Source of the DNA: an uncultured Verrucomicrobia subdivision 3 bacterium
GTDB lineage: Bacteria; Verrucomicrobiota; Verrucomicrobiae; Limisphaerales; UBA11358
Length of the DNA: 24,845 bases
NCBI GenBank assembly: GCA_903921455.1
Contig: CAIXPZ010000160.1
Span: 1-24,845, forward strand
Reading direction: 5' to 3'
Shown here in pieces: positions 8,944-15,715 of this stretch; position 1 is the first letter of the stretch; every line of letters starts with the position of its first letter. The position numbers were made by a program, and so were the translations under genes. The notes under the pieces are model-generated. The model worked only from the letters and a program-made list of their open reading frames with translations. It did not search any database and was not told the origin of the DNA.

Positions 8944-9291
8944 CTACTTGATCGGACCAGTGAGAAATTCCTCAGATATCGAATCCAGTTTCTGCGCAGC
9001 CTCGGTTTCAGGACTGACCAGCAGCATGAGCAGCCCTTGGTCAGGCCGCATCACATAACGGAGCTGGCCGTATTCAAAAGCCCAAGTGGTCCAGCGTGGC
9101 GTTAATTCAGTACCAGCAAGGGGCTCGTGCAAGTCGGCGAAGTGCCGGAGCAGGGCTTCAATCTTTTCGGCCGGGAAAATCTTCTCATCGCCATGACCGG
9201 CACACTTTCCATTCGGACGACGAATCCCGCAAGTGAGCATGCCCGGCACGGCAGGCAGTCTGGCAAACCAGGTTTTAAAATTATCCTTCAT
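8944..9291 (-). CDS. Small hypothetical protein, roadblock/LC7-like
   Basis: 115 residues. The pattern is an N-terminal amphipathic helix ('FKTWFARLPAVPG'), a strand 'MLTCGIRRPNGKC', a long helix ('EKIEALLRHFADLHEP'), then strands 'RWTTWAFEYGQLRYVMR' and 'GLLMLLVSP', then a closing helix. This order resembles roadblock/LC7 (MglB-like) proteins, which regulate small GTPases; the match is by fold pattern only. Its ATG overlaps the end of the receiver-like gene by 11 bp, whose own C-terminus also looks roadblock-like. The two products may pair (inference). No Ras-like MglA GTPase is visible in the window. Confidence 0.7.
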   Translation of the reverse strand: MKDNFKTWFARLPAVPGMLTCGIRRPNGKCAGHGDEKIFPAEKIEALLRHFADLHEPLAGTELTPRWTTWAFEYGQLRYVMRPDQGLLMLLVSPETEAAQKLDSISEEFLTGPIK

Positions 9292-10321
9292 GTTTCACGG
9301 GGGTGTCAGCCACACGCACCCAGATCAGGCGATCCGTGCGCGGCTGGACCACAATTCGGGAACCAGTCAGTTTGATTTCCATACGATCCAGTTTTCCAAG
9401 CTGGATTTCGGGAATGATTTTTTCCGCACGGATGGCGATTTCCTGCATGAGCGCTAGCCGGGCGGCGGCGGCGGGGCACTGCCAGTTGTAAAGCTCTTCC
9501 CCGGTGCCCGAACAGATAAGCATCTCCATGACACTGCCGGCAGGTTCAGTAGAAACGGCTTCCGCCCCTCCGCCAAGGTCTCCACCAGGATGTGCGCGGG
9601 AATTGAGCAAATCTTGCTGGCGCGCCGCTTCTCCCAACAGATATTCCCAAGTGCGGTTGAGGGTGCGTTCCGGCGGCGGCTCAAATTCATGAAGTTCAAA
9701 TGTGCCGCCGGTCAGCGAAAGAAGTTTTTGAAAGGCGCGCTCGCCGAAAAACTCACCGCTAACGGCGTGGATGATCTGGCCTTCCTCTATGTAAATCCGG
9801 CCCAACGAATGCTCGCGAAAAAGTTCCAAAACAGAGGAGTTCCGCGCCAGACATTCCATCTGGACAAGATCCGCCAAACCGACGCTGCGCAAGCCGGTTT
9901 GAAAACCTTGTGGCAACGCCCAGCCGACCACCCCGTTCACACTGATGAACGCCGCCTTCAAGGCTTCGGGCGAAACGGGTTTTTCAATAAACAAATCAGC
10001 TCCGGCGGCGAGGCTCGCAGCGCGCTTTTCGTCTGTGGCCGGGGAAGTCATGACCACTTTTTTTAGTTGAGCCTGGTGTTGGGTAAAGCTGGCGAGCAAA
10101 AGTGGAATATCCAGCACCGGCGAATTCACAGACAAAATAACCAGTTGTATTTTTCCGGTCTGGATTGTTTTCAAAGCCGCCCCGGCACTGGTGGCGGCAT
10201 GAATATGCCACTCCCCCTCGCTTAAGACGCGAAACGAATCAACCAGCATGGCGAGATCGTCCCGGTCATCGTCCACGATCAGGACATGGCGATCAGACTT
10301 TTTTTCTTTTTCTTTGGCCAT
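9281..10321 (-). CDS. Receiver-like/DUF4388 protein with a roadblock-like tail
   Basis: 346 residues from the ATG at 10321 (a TTG one codon upstream is less likely). Residues about 12-130 are a response-regulator receiver with the acidic triad 'DDD' (17-19), switch 'TSP' (92-94) and Lys114-Pro115. The phospho-acceptor position after strand 3 is Ser64 ('LVILSVNSP') instead of Asp, so ordinary phosphorylation is not expected. Residues about 143-230 fit DUF4388/PATAN ('GLADLVQMECLARN', 'GRIYIEEGQIIHA'). A low-complexity Gly/Ala linker follows, then about 265-340 ('MEMLICSGTGEELYNW', 'RLIWVRVADTP'), roadblock-like. It starts 17 bp after the HEAT gene and overlaps the next gene by 11 bp. The partner or ligand is unknown. 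Confidence 0.85.
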   Translation of the reverse strand: MAKEKEKKSDRHVLIVDDDRDDLAMLVDSFRVLSEGEWHIHAATSAGAALKTIQTGKIQLVILSVNSPVLDIPLLLASFTQHQAQLKKVVMTSPATDEKRAASLAAGADLFIEKPVSPEALKAAFISVNGVVGWALPQGFQTGLRSVGLADLVQMECLARNSSVLELFREHSLGRIYIEEGQIIHAVSGEFFGERAFQKLLSLTGGTFELHEFEPPPERTLNRTWEYLLGEAARQQDLLNSRAHPGGDLGGGAEAVSTEPAGSVMEMLICSGTGEELYNWQCPAAAARLALMQEIAIRAEKIIPEIQLGKLDRMEIKLTGSRIVVQPRTDRLIWVRVADTPVKHEG

Positions 10322-10338
10322 CAAAATATTATACGGGG

Positions 10339-11706
10339 TTAATTCAAGGCGGCCAACGCCGCCTGAGCCGCCTGTTGGACAGCGTGATCGGCATCGCGCG
10401 CAGCGGCGGCGAGAATGGTCGCTGCCCCGCGTTCGCGCAACCGGCCCAGCGCCTCGGCCGCAGCCACCCGCAAATCACGGTCACGATCAAACAGCAAATC
10501 CGCAAAGAACGGCAGGGCCATGTGCGGCGGAACGGTTTCGATCTGGGCCGCCGGTGCGGCGCTCAATTGATCCGTCAAAGTATCTACACCAATCTTCAGC
10601 TGCTCCAAAAGTTGTGTCGCACTGTAACGCACCCAATAATCCGGGTGGCTCAGGGCCGCTTGTATCGCGGGCAACGCTTCCTGCACCGCTTCCGACTGCT
10701 CCCAGTCATGCTTCAATTTCCGCAGGGTTGATTGGGCGAGATTCCGCACAATCCGCTCCACATCCAGCAAGGCCGTCATCAGGGGCACCAGAGCGCGTTG
10801 ATCGCTAATTTGTCCGAGTGAAACAATACCGGCCTCGCGCACATCGCGGTCCGGGTCTTGCACTAGTTCACACAATCCCGGCACGGCGGAAGATTCGCCG
10901 ATGAAACCTAACGCCTTGGCGGCCGCCCGCCGGACTTCCCAAGACGTATCTTTCAATGCCAGCAACAACACCGGCACGGCGCGTTGACCACCGCAACGGG
11001 TAGCAGCGTCCACCGCCGCACTGCGCACGCTGGGGTTGCCGTCCTTGAGTAATTTTTCCACGTCGGCATACGTCGCCGGATCCGCCACCCGCTCCAAGGT
11101 CTCCAACGCAGCGATGCGCACGGCGGGACTGTCTTTTTTCAACGCCTCCAGCATGGTGCGGATCAGGCGCGGGTCTTTAATTTGCCCCAGCGTCTTAACG
11201 GCGGAAAGCTGCTTGTTTGGCGGACCGAAACGCATCATCTCCAAAAGCGGCTCCACCGCCTCCGGCCCCATGGTCAGCAGCAATTGCAAATTTCCCAACG
11301 CCAGAATCTGTTGAATTTTTTGTGAATCCGTTCCCGGCCGCCAGCCCAGCCGGTGCAAACTGCGCGCCGCCACCGCCCGCACAATCGGGTCTTGATCCCG
11401 CAACAACGGCACCAGCCTGTCCATCGCCAGCGGATCGCCCAGATGGCCAAGCGATTCCGATGCGGCCGCCCGCGCCAGCGGCACCGTGTCCTTTAGCATT
11501 TCGATCAGCGGTGATACGGCCCGACGATCCTGAAAACGCACCAAGGCCTTGGCTGCGGCGCAACGCACGTCAGCCTCTTTATCTTTCAAGGCCAGAATCA
11601 GCAGGGCGATGGATTTGACCTCTGCCTCATTGGCAAGCTTTTCCACCACCGCAAGTCGGGTTTGCGGATTGCGGGCCCGCAATTGCTGATGAGTCCACCA
11701 AAGCAT
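10339..11706 (-). CDS. HEAT-repeat protein
   Basis: 455 residues made almost entirely of about 11-12 HEAT/PBS-lyase-like repeats of roughly 31 residues, with units such as 'DKEADVRCAAAKALVRF', 'DTVPLARAAASESLGHLGD', 'DTSWEVRRAAAKALGFIGE' and 'DRDRDLRVAAAEALGRLRE'. Only a short N-terminal stretch ('MLWWTHQQLRARNPQ') precedes the repeats, with no signal peptide, so it should be a cytoplasmic scaffold or protein-binding solenoid. It is the first gene of the minus-strand array and 17 bp upstream of the receiver-like gene, so it probably works with it (inference). No lyase active site is claimed; the family name is historical. Confidence 0.9.
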   Translation of the reverse strand: MLWWTHQQLRARNPQTRLAVVEKLANEAEVKSIALLILALKDKEADVRCAAAKALVRFQDRRAVSPLIEMLKDTVPLARAAASESLGHLGDPLAMDRLVPLLRDQDPIVRAVAARSLHRLGWRPGTDSQKIQQILALGNLQLLLTMGPEAVEPLLEMMRFGPPNKQLSAVKTLGQIKDPRLIRTMLEALKKDSPAVRIAALETLERVADPATYADVEKLLKDGNPSVRSAAVDAATRCGGQRAVPVLLLALKDTSWEVRRAAAKALGFIGESSAVPGLCELVQDPDRDVREAGIVSLGQISDQRALVPLMTALLDVERIVRNLAQSTLRKLKHDWEQSEAVQEALPAIQAALSHPDYWVRYSATQLLEQLKIGVDTLTDQLSAAPAAQIETVPPHMALPFFADLLFDRDRDLRVAAAEALGRLRERGAATILAAAARDADHAVQQAAQAALAALN

Positions 11707-11719
11707 CGTCGTTTGGGTT

Positions 11720-11737
11720 GCGGAAAAGATTTTCCGC
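11720..11737. repeat. Perfect dyad just upstream of the HEAT gene
   Basis: GCGGAAAA-ga-TTTTCCGC, 8-bp arms with a 2-nt centre, ends 13 nt before the HEAT ATG. A 10-bp palindrome ACAAATTTGT (11749-11758) lies next to it. In RNA the dyad could fold directly before the start codon; in DNA it could be an operator. A similar GCGG...CCGC dyad lies exactly 13 nt before the RodZ-like gene. Confidence 0.5.
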
Positions 11738-11772
11738 TTCGGAATGTCACAAATTTGTTAGAAATACCGTTG

Positions 11773-11802
11773 ATTATCCAGCAGGAAATCACTCCTCGCC
11801 AA
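11773..11802 (-). promoter_or_regulatory. Candidate promoter of the HEAT-receiver-nadC array
   Basis: On the minus strand TTGGCG (11802-11797), an 18-bp spacer and GATAAT (11778-11773) would start transcription about 60 nt before the HEAT ATG. The spacer is longer than the 16 bp of the other candidates here. Its -35 abuts the dyad at 11802-11817. Confidence 0.35.
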
Positions 11803-11817
11803 GACATGAACATGTCT
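11802..11817. promoter_or_regulatory. Candidate operator dyad at the HEAT-array promoter
   Basis: AGACATGAACATGTCT is a perfect inverted repeat (7-bp arms, 2-nt centre) that touches the candidate -35 box, where an activator or repressor could act. No known regulator consensus is recognised. Confidence 0.45.
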
Positions 11818-11841
11818 GACGGACACTAATCGTGCCGTCAG
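11816..11841. repeat. Inverted repeat between rhaB and the HEAT gene
   Basis: CTGACGG (11816-11822) pairs with CCGTCAG (11835-11841), and inner CAC/GTG extend the stem around a single bulged base. It overlaps the end of the neighbouring dyad by two bases. It lies 27 bp after the rhaB stop but has no T run on either strand, so it may be a rhaB transcript-end structure or part of the HEAT control region. Confidence 0.4.
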
Positions 11842-11867
11842 TTGCGAACACTTCGGGTGATTTTTCC

Positions 11868-13328
11868 TCAACCCAGCAATTTTTCAAACCGCGCCGCCGC
11901 TGCGTCCCATGCCGGCGAATCCTGTGGCGTGAAGGTTTTCAACTCGAAGGAATTTCGCACGATTTCACGCGCCGCCTCGTGCGACTCGACGTGGCCGAGC
12001 GCGATGGCTTGCACGAGAATATTGCCCAGCGCAGCGCACTCCGTCGGCCCGGCGAGCACGGGAATCTTCAGAGCATTTGCGGTAAACTGGTTCAGCGTGG
12101 CGTCCTTGCTGCCGCCGCCAACGATATGCAGGCGCTCAATTTTTTTGCCGATTAGCCGCTCGGTGCGGCGCAAGGTTACGCGGTAAAACAAGGCGAGACT
12201 TTCATAGATGCAACGCACACACGCGCCGATATCCGCCGGGGCGGGCTGGCCGGTCTCGTGGCAGAAATCGGCAATTTTTGTGGGCATGTCGTCGGGACTC
12301 AAAAAGCGCGGATCATCCGGATTAATCAGCGAAATAAAGGGTGCGGAGGCAATCGCCAGTTTTTCCAGTTCAGCAAATTCGAGTTTCTTGCCGGTTTTGA
12401 TCCAATGCCGGCGCGATTCCTGGATGAGCCAGAGGCCGACGATATTTTTCAGCAGGCGCACAGTGTCGCCGTAGCCGATTTCGTTCGTGAAGCCGAGGTT
12501 GCGGCTTTGGTCGTTGATGACGGGCTGCGGCCATTCAACGCCCATCAGCGACCATGTCCCCGAACTCAAGTAGGCCCAATTCTCGCCGCTAGCGGGCACC
12601 GCCACCACCGCCGCGCCGGTATCATGCGAACAACTGGCGACGACTTCGATCTGCGGCAGGCCGACTTCGGCGGCGAGATTTTTTTTCATCGGGCCGAGCT
12701 TCGTGCCGGACGGACAGATCGGCGCGAACAAATCCTCCCGCAAGCCCAGCGCGCCAAACAGTCGCTTGGACCAGCGTTTATAGGTCGGATTGTAAAGCTG
12801 CGTGGTGCTGGCGAGGGAAACTTCGTTGCGCGCAACGCCGGAGCAGAAAAAGTTGAACGCGTCGCCGATCAGCAGCAGATGTTTGGCTTTGGCCAGCCGC
12901 TCGGCCGGCTCGGTGACGATCTGGTAAATCGTGTTCAGCCCCATGAATTGTATGCCGGTAATGGAATAAATCGTAGGCCATTCGACTTTTTCTTTCACAA
13001 TCTCAACGCCCGCAACGGTGCGCGAATCGCGATAGCACCAAACCGGCGAGACAGGCAGGCCGCGCTCGTCATAAACCACATAATCAACACCCCATGAATC
13101 GGTGCTGATGCTGGCAATCGGCAGGTTTTTGGCGGCGGCTTTTTTGAGGCCGGTCTTCAATTCATTCAGTAGCCGGTCGAATTCCCAGTGCAAAGCGCCG
13201 GCCACCTTGGTTGCCCCGGTGGGAAAGCGGTGCAGTTCTTCGAGCGAAATTTTTCCGTTGTCGAGCGTGCCGAGAATAAGCCGGCCGCTGTCCGCGCCGA
13301 GGTCGCAGGCGAGATAATAAGTAGGCAT
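11868..13328 (-). CDS. rhaB: Rhamnulokinase
   Basis: FGGY-family sugar kinase that phosphorylates L-rhamnulose. 486 residues from the ATG at 13328, where 'MPTYYLACDLGADSGRLILG' gives the usual phosphate-binding start; the frame stays open upstream, but only antisense to the transaldolase gene. Visible: 'STDSWGVDYVVYDERG', 'GIQFMGLNTIYQ', 'ASCSHDTGAAVVAVP' and 'YLSSGTWSLMGVEWP', all typical of rhamnulokinase, and a C-terminal 'IVGGGSKD' nucleotide-binding segment. No rhaA, rhaD or rhamnose transporter lies nearby, so the gene stands apart from a rhamnose operon here. It is divergent from transaldolase, with 91 bp between the starts. Confidence 0.93.
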   Translation of the reverse strand: MPTYYLACDLGADSGRLILGTLDNGKISLEELHRFPTGATKVAGALHWEFDRLLNELKTGLKKAAAKNLPIASISTDSWGVDYVVYDERGLPVSPVWCYRDSRTVAGVEIVKEKVEWPTIYSITGIQFMGLNTIYQIVTEPAERLAKAKHLLLIGDAFNFFCSGVARNEVSLASTTQLYNPTYKRWSKRLFGALGLREDLFAPICPSGTKLGPMKKNLAAEVGLPQIEVVASCSHDTGAAVVAVPASGENWAYLSSGTWSLMGVEWPQPVINDQSRNLGFTNEIGYGDTVRLLKNIVGLWLIQESRRHWIKTGKKLEFAELEKLAIASAPFISLINPDDPRFLSPDDMPTKIADFCHETGQPAPADIGACVRCIYESLALFYRVTLRRTERLIGKKIERLHIVGGGSKDATLNQFTANALKIPVLAGPTECAALGNILVQAIALGHVESHEAAREIVRNSFELKTFTPQDSPAWDAAAARFEKLLG

Positions 13329-13344
13329 AAAGAAATTGGATTGC

Positions 13345-13372
13345 AGTTTATGCGATGGCAGCGTCGTGTCAA
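13345..13372 (-). promoter_or_regulatory. Candidate rhaB promoter
   Basis: On the minus strand a consensus -35 TTGACA (13372-13367), a 16-bp spacer and TAAACT (13350-13345) leave 16 nt before the rhaB ATG, predicting a leader of roughly 10 nt. It is back to back with the transaldolase promoter. Confidence 0.55.
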
Positions 13373-13377
13373 AAAGT

Positions 13378-13405
13378 TTGCCAACTTTCGGCGACGGCGT
13401 ATTTT
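13378..13405 (+). promoter_or_regulatory. Candidate transaldolase promoter
   Basis: TTGCCA (13378-13383), a 16-bp spacer and TATTTT (13400-13405) leave 14 nt before the ATG at 13420, predicting a leader of under 10 nt and no room for a Shine-Dalgarno site. Confidence 0.45.
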
Positions 13406-13419
13406 GAAGCGCCAATTTT

Positions 13420-14376
13420 ATGAACACCCAACTTGACCTGCTTAAACAATTCACCGTCGTCGTTGCCGACACCGGCGATTTCGCCTCGCTCAAGCAATTT
13501 GCGCCACGCGATGCCACCACCAATCCCTCGCTCATACTCAAGGCCGCACAGATGCCCGAGTATCAATTCCTCGTGGATAAGGCCATCGCCGACAACCGCG
13601 CCAAGTATGGCGGCCAAGGCCTGCTGGCTCATGTCCTCGATGATTTGACGATTCTGTTTGGCTTGGAAATATTAAAAATTGTTCCCGGCCGCGTCTCCAC
13701 CGAGACCGATGCCAACCGCTCCTTCGACGCCGACGCGCTCGTCGCCAAGGGACGTCATTTCATCTCGCTTTACGAAAAAAACGGCATCGCCCGCGAACGC
13801 ATTCTCATCAAAATCGCCTCAACCTGGGAGGGCATCCGCGCCGCCGAAATCCTCCAGCGCGACGGCATCAACTGCAACCTCACCCTGCTCTTCTCGCTCG
13901 CGCAGGCCGTCGCTTGCGCCGAGGCGAAGGTGAAACTCATTTCGCCGTTCGTCGGCCGCATCATGGACTGGTATAAAGCCAAGGAGAAAAAAGAGTTTGC
14001 GCCCGCCGAGGATCCCGGCGTGCTGTCGGTGAAGGAAATTTATTCCTATTACAAAAAATTCGGCCACGCGACTGAAGTCATGGGCGCGAGTTTCCGCAAC
14101 GTCGGTGAAATCCAGGAACTCGCCGGCTGCGACTTACTGACAATCAGCCCAAACCTGCTGGCAGAATTGCAGAAATCCACCGCTTCGCTGACCCGCAAGT
14201 TAAGCCCAGAACTCGCCCGCGAATCCACGATCGAGAAGTTGCCGCTGGACGAAAAGAAGTTCCGCTGGCTCTTCAACGAAAACGCGATGGCCACGGAAAA
14301 AACCGCCGAAGGCATCCGCCTCTTCAACGCCGATGCACAGAAGTTGGCGCAGTTTGTGGCAGCGAAGTTGGGCTGA
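13420..14376 (+). CDS. tal: Transaldolase
   Basis: Transfers a dihydroxyacetone unit from sedoheptulose 7-phosphate to glyceraldehyde 3-phosphate in the non-oxidative pentose phosphate pathway. 318 residues, the classic TalB length. '[20 protein letters not shown]' and 'TTNPSLI' open the barrel, and '[16 protein letters not shown]' carries the Schiff-base Lys131. '[12 protein letters not shown]' and '[18 protein letters not shown]' are also diagnostic. RpiB, another enzyme of the same pathway, lies about 5 kb downstream in the fusion gene. Confidence 0.97.
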   Translation: MNTQLDLLKQFTVVVADTGDFASLKQFAPRDATTNPSLILKAAQMPEYQFLVDKAIADNRAKYGGQGLLAHVLDDLTILFGLEILKIVPGRVSTETDANRSFDADALVAKGRHFISLYEKNGIARERILIKIASTWEGIRAAEILQRDGINCNLTLLFSLAQAVACAEAKVKLISPFVGRIMDWYKAKEKKEFAPAEDPGVLSVKEIYSYYKKFGHATEVMGASFRNVGEIQELAGCDLLTISPNLLAELQKSTASLTRKLSPELARESTIEKLPLDEKKFRWLFNENAMATEKTAEGIRLFNADAQKLAQFVAAKLG

Positions 14377-14419
14377 ACAGTTACAACCGCGGCAAAAAGC
14401 GGCGTAGCCAGGTTGATCT

Positions 14420-14438
14420 GGGCAGACGTCGTCTGCCC
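14420..14438. repeat. Perfect GC-rich palindrome after tal, REP-like
   Basis: GGGCAGACGTCGTCTGCCC has 9-bp arms around one base, flanked by GGTT and AACC, which extend a cruciform with internal mismatches. It lies 43 bp after the transaldolase stop without a T run, so it is more like an interspersed palindromic unit than an intrinsic terminator. Copy number cannot be judged here; only one copy was seen. Confidence 0.5.
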
Positions 14439-14498
14439 GGTTAACCCTCGCCAGCTTTCGGACCGGGAGACTCATCCGCATTCAATTGATTTCCAAGA

Positions 14499-14528
14499 TT
14501 GCCAAGGGCGGTTTAAAACCGCTAAATA
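14499..14528 (+). promoter_or_regulatory. Candidate promoter with operator in its spacer, RodZ-like gene
   Basis: TTGCCA (14499-14504), an 18-bp spacer and TAAATA (14523-14528) leave 7 nt before the ATG at 14536. The spacer contains the perfect dyad GCGGTTT-a-AAACCGC (14508-14522). The gene product has an HTH domain, so autoregulation is possible, but this is inference. Confidence 0.4.
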
Positions 14529-14535
14529 CTATGGA

Positions 14536-15024
14536 ATGTCAACGGTCGCCGAACAACTCCGCTCCGCCCGCGAGGCCAAAAAGCTCACGGTCGAGCAGGT
14601 CGCGGAATCCACCAAAATCCGCACCGACCATATTCGCGCTCTGGAAGAAGGGAATTTCAACGTTTTCTCCGCGCCGATTTACATTCGCGGCTCGGTGAAG
14701 AATTACGCCAACGCGCTCAAACTCGACACGGCGGCCATCCTCGCGACGCTGGACGCTGAATTAAAAGGCACGGAAAAATACAGCGAGCCACCCCCACTTT
14801 CTGACCAGAAGAAAACATTCGTGGACGACCTGACGCTGGTGCTGGCGAAATTGAACTGGAAAATGGGCGTGGCCGGCCTTGCCCTCGTGGCGCTGGCGCT
14901 GATCATCGGCCTGTCATTCTGGGCGTGGCGACATCACCAGAAGAGCGACCCCATCAAGCAACTTCCCCCCGCCGTATATCACCCGGCCAATTCTGGCGAC
15001 ACGCTGCCACTGCCGAAGCACTGA
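14536..15024 (+). CDS. RodZ-like HTH membrane protein without DUF4115
   Basis: 162 residues from the ATG at 14536 ('MSTVAEQLRSAREAKKLTVE'); the frame is open 41 codons further up, but that part is non-coding in character. Residues about 1-75 form the HTH_25 domain of RodZ proteins ('KLTVEQVAESTKIRTDHIRA', 'FSAPIYIRGSVKNYA'). A proline-bearing linker follows, then one membrane helix (about 115-135, 'GVAGLALVALALIIGLSFWA') and a short tail of about 28 residues. RodZ organises MreB in rod-shaped cells; this protein has the cytoplasmic domain and anchor but not the large outer domain, so it is a short form. Its stop is directly followed by the stop of convergent pgsA, with no bases between. Confidence 0.85.
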   Translation: MSTVAEQLRSAREAKKLTVEQVAESTKIRTDHIRALEEGNFNVFSAPIYIRGSVKNYANALKLDTAAILATLDAELKGTEKYSEPPPLSDQKKTFVDDLTLVLAKLNWKMGVAGLALVALALIIGLSFWAWRHHQKSDPIKQLPPAVYHPANSGDTLPLPKH

Positions 15025-15621
15025 TTAGACGTCTTCGAGATAGAGTGAACGGTTACGCCAAAGGTAGATGATGCCGGAAGCCGCCGTGAGGGCAACGGTG
15101 AGCCATAACATGACCTCGGCAAAGCCGGGCACCCAGGGAGAAAAGAAGTTTTTCCATGCCACCGGCCATTCCTCGCACGCATCCACGACGAGCAATGCAT
15201 TGATGGTGATGATCTGTGAGATAGTTTTGTGTTTCCCGAAGCGTTCCGCCGCGAGAACAATTTGCTTGGATGCCGCCAGCAGGCGCAGGCCGGTGATCGC
15301 GAGTTCGCGCGAAACGATGACGATGACCATCCAAGCAGCGACCTTGACGGGCGCATTGGGGTTGAGATGCGTGCTTTCAGCAAAGGCGATGAACGCAGAG
15401 CACGTCAGGATTTTGTCGGCGAGCGGGTCCATGAGCTTGCCGAAATTGGTGATGAGGTTGCGCGAGCGCGCGAGGCGGCCGTCGAGAAAATCCGTCGCAC
15501 CGGCCAGCGAAAAGAATACCAGCGCCAGCGTGTCGTTGTAGCGGAACGATGAGAACAAGGCCCAGAGAAAAACCGCCGTCAGCCCAAAGCGCGAGACGGT
15601 AAGCTTGTTGGGCAGATTCAT
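15025..15621 (-). CDS. pgsA: CDP-diacylglycerol-glycerol-3-phosphate 3-phosphatidyltransferase
   Basis: Integral membrane enzyme making phosphatidylglycerol phosphate. 198 residues from the ATG at 15621 ('MNLPNKLTVSRFGLTAVF'), a typical PgsA start; the upstream extension of the frame runs through the terminator hairpin and is rejected. The CDP-alcohol phosphotransferase motif is complete: Asp44-x2-Asp47-Gly48-x2-Ala51-Arg52-x8-Gly61-x3-Asp65-x3-Asp69 ('ATDFLDGRLAR...GKLMDPLAD'). There are several hydrophobic helices. A related phosphatidyltransferase of the same family is possible, but N-terminus and length favour PgsA. The apgM terminator separates it from apgM upstream. Confidence 0.93.
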   Translation of the reverse strand: MNLPNKLTVSRFGLTAVFLWALFSSFRYNDTLALVFFSLAGATDFLDGRLARSRNLITNFGKLMDPLADKILTCSAFIAFAESTHLNPNAPVKVAAWMVIVIVSRELAITGLRLLAASKQIVLAAERFGKHKTISQIITINALLVVDACEEWPVAWKNFFSPWVPGFAEVMLWLTVALTAASGIIYLWRNRSLYLEDV

Positions 15622-15664
15622 GTGGCGAAAGATTGACGCGTGACGGCGGAGGTTGGCAAGTTCC

Positions 15665-15701
15665 AAAAACAAAAAAGGCGGGCTGCACTGCGCAACCCGC
15701 C
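15665..15701 (-). terminator. Intrinsic terminator after apgM
   Basis: On the minus strand, 15 nt after the apgM stop, a 10-bp stem (15701-15692 with 15686-15677, one G-U pair, 5-nt loop) is followed by TTTTTTGTTTTT (15676-15665). This is a clear rho-independent terminator. It also means pgsA needs its own promoter or read-through. Confidence 0.88.
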
Positions 15702-15715
15702 TCATTCAATTGATT

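Noticed and set aside
12258..13097. 279-codon plus-strand frame over rhaB
   Set aside because: Shadow of rhamnulokinase on the other strand.
14390..14405. CCGC...GCGG hairpin right after tal as a terminator
   Set aside because: A four-base stem without a T run is too weak.
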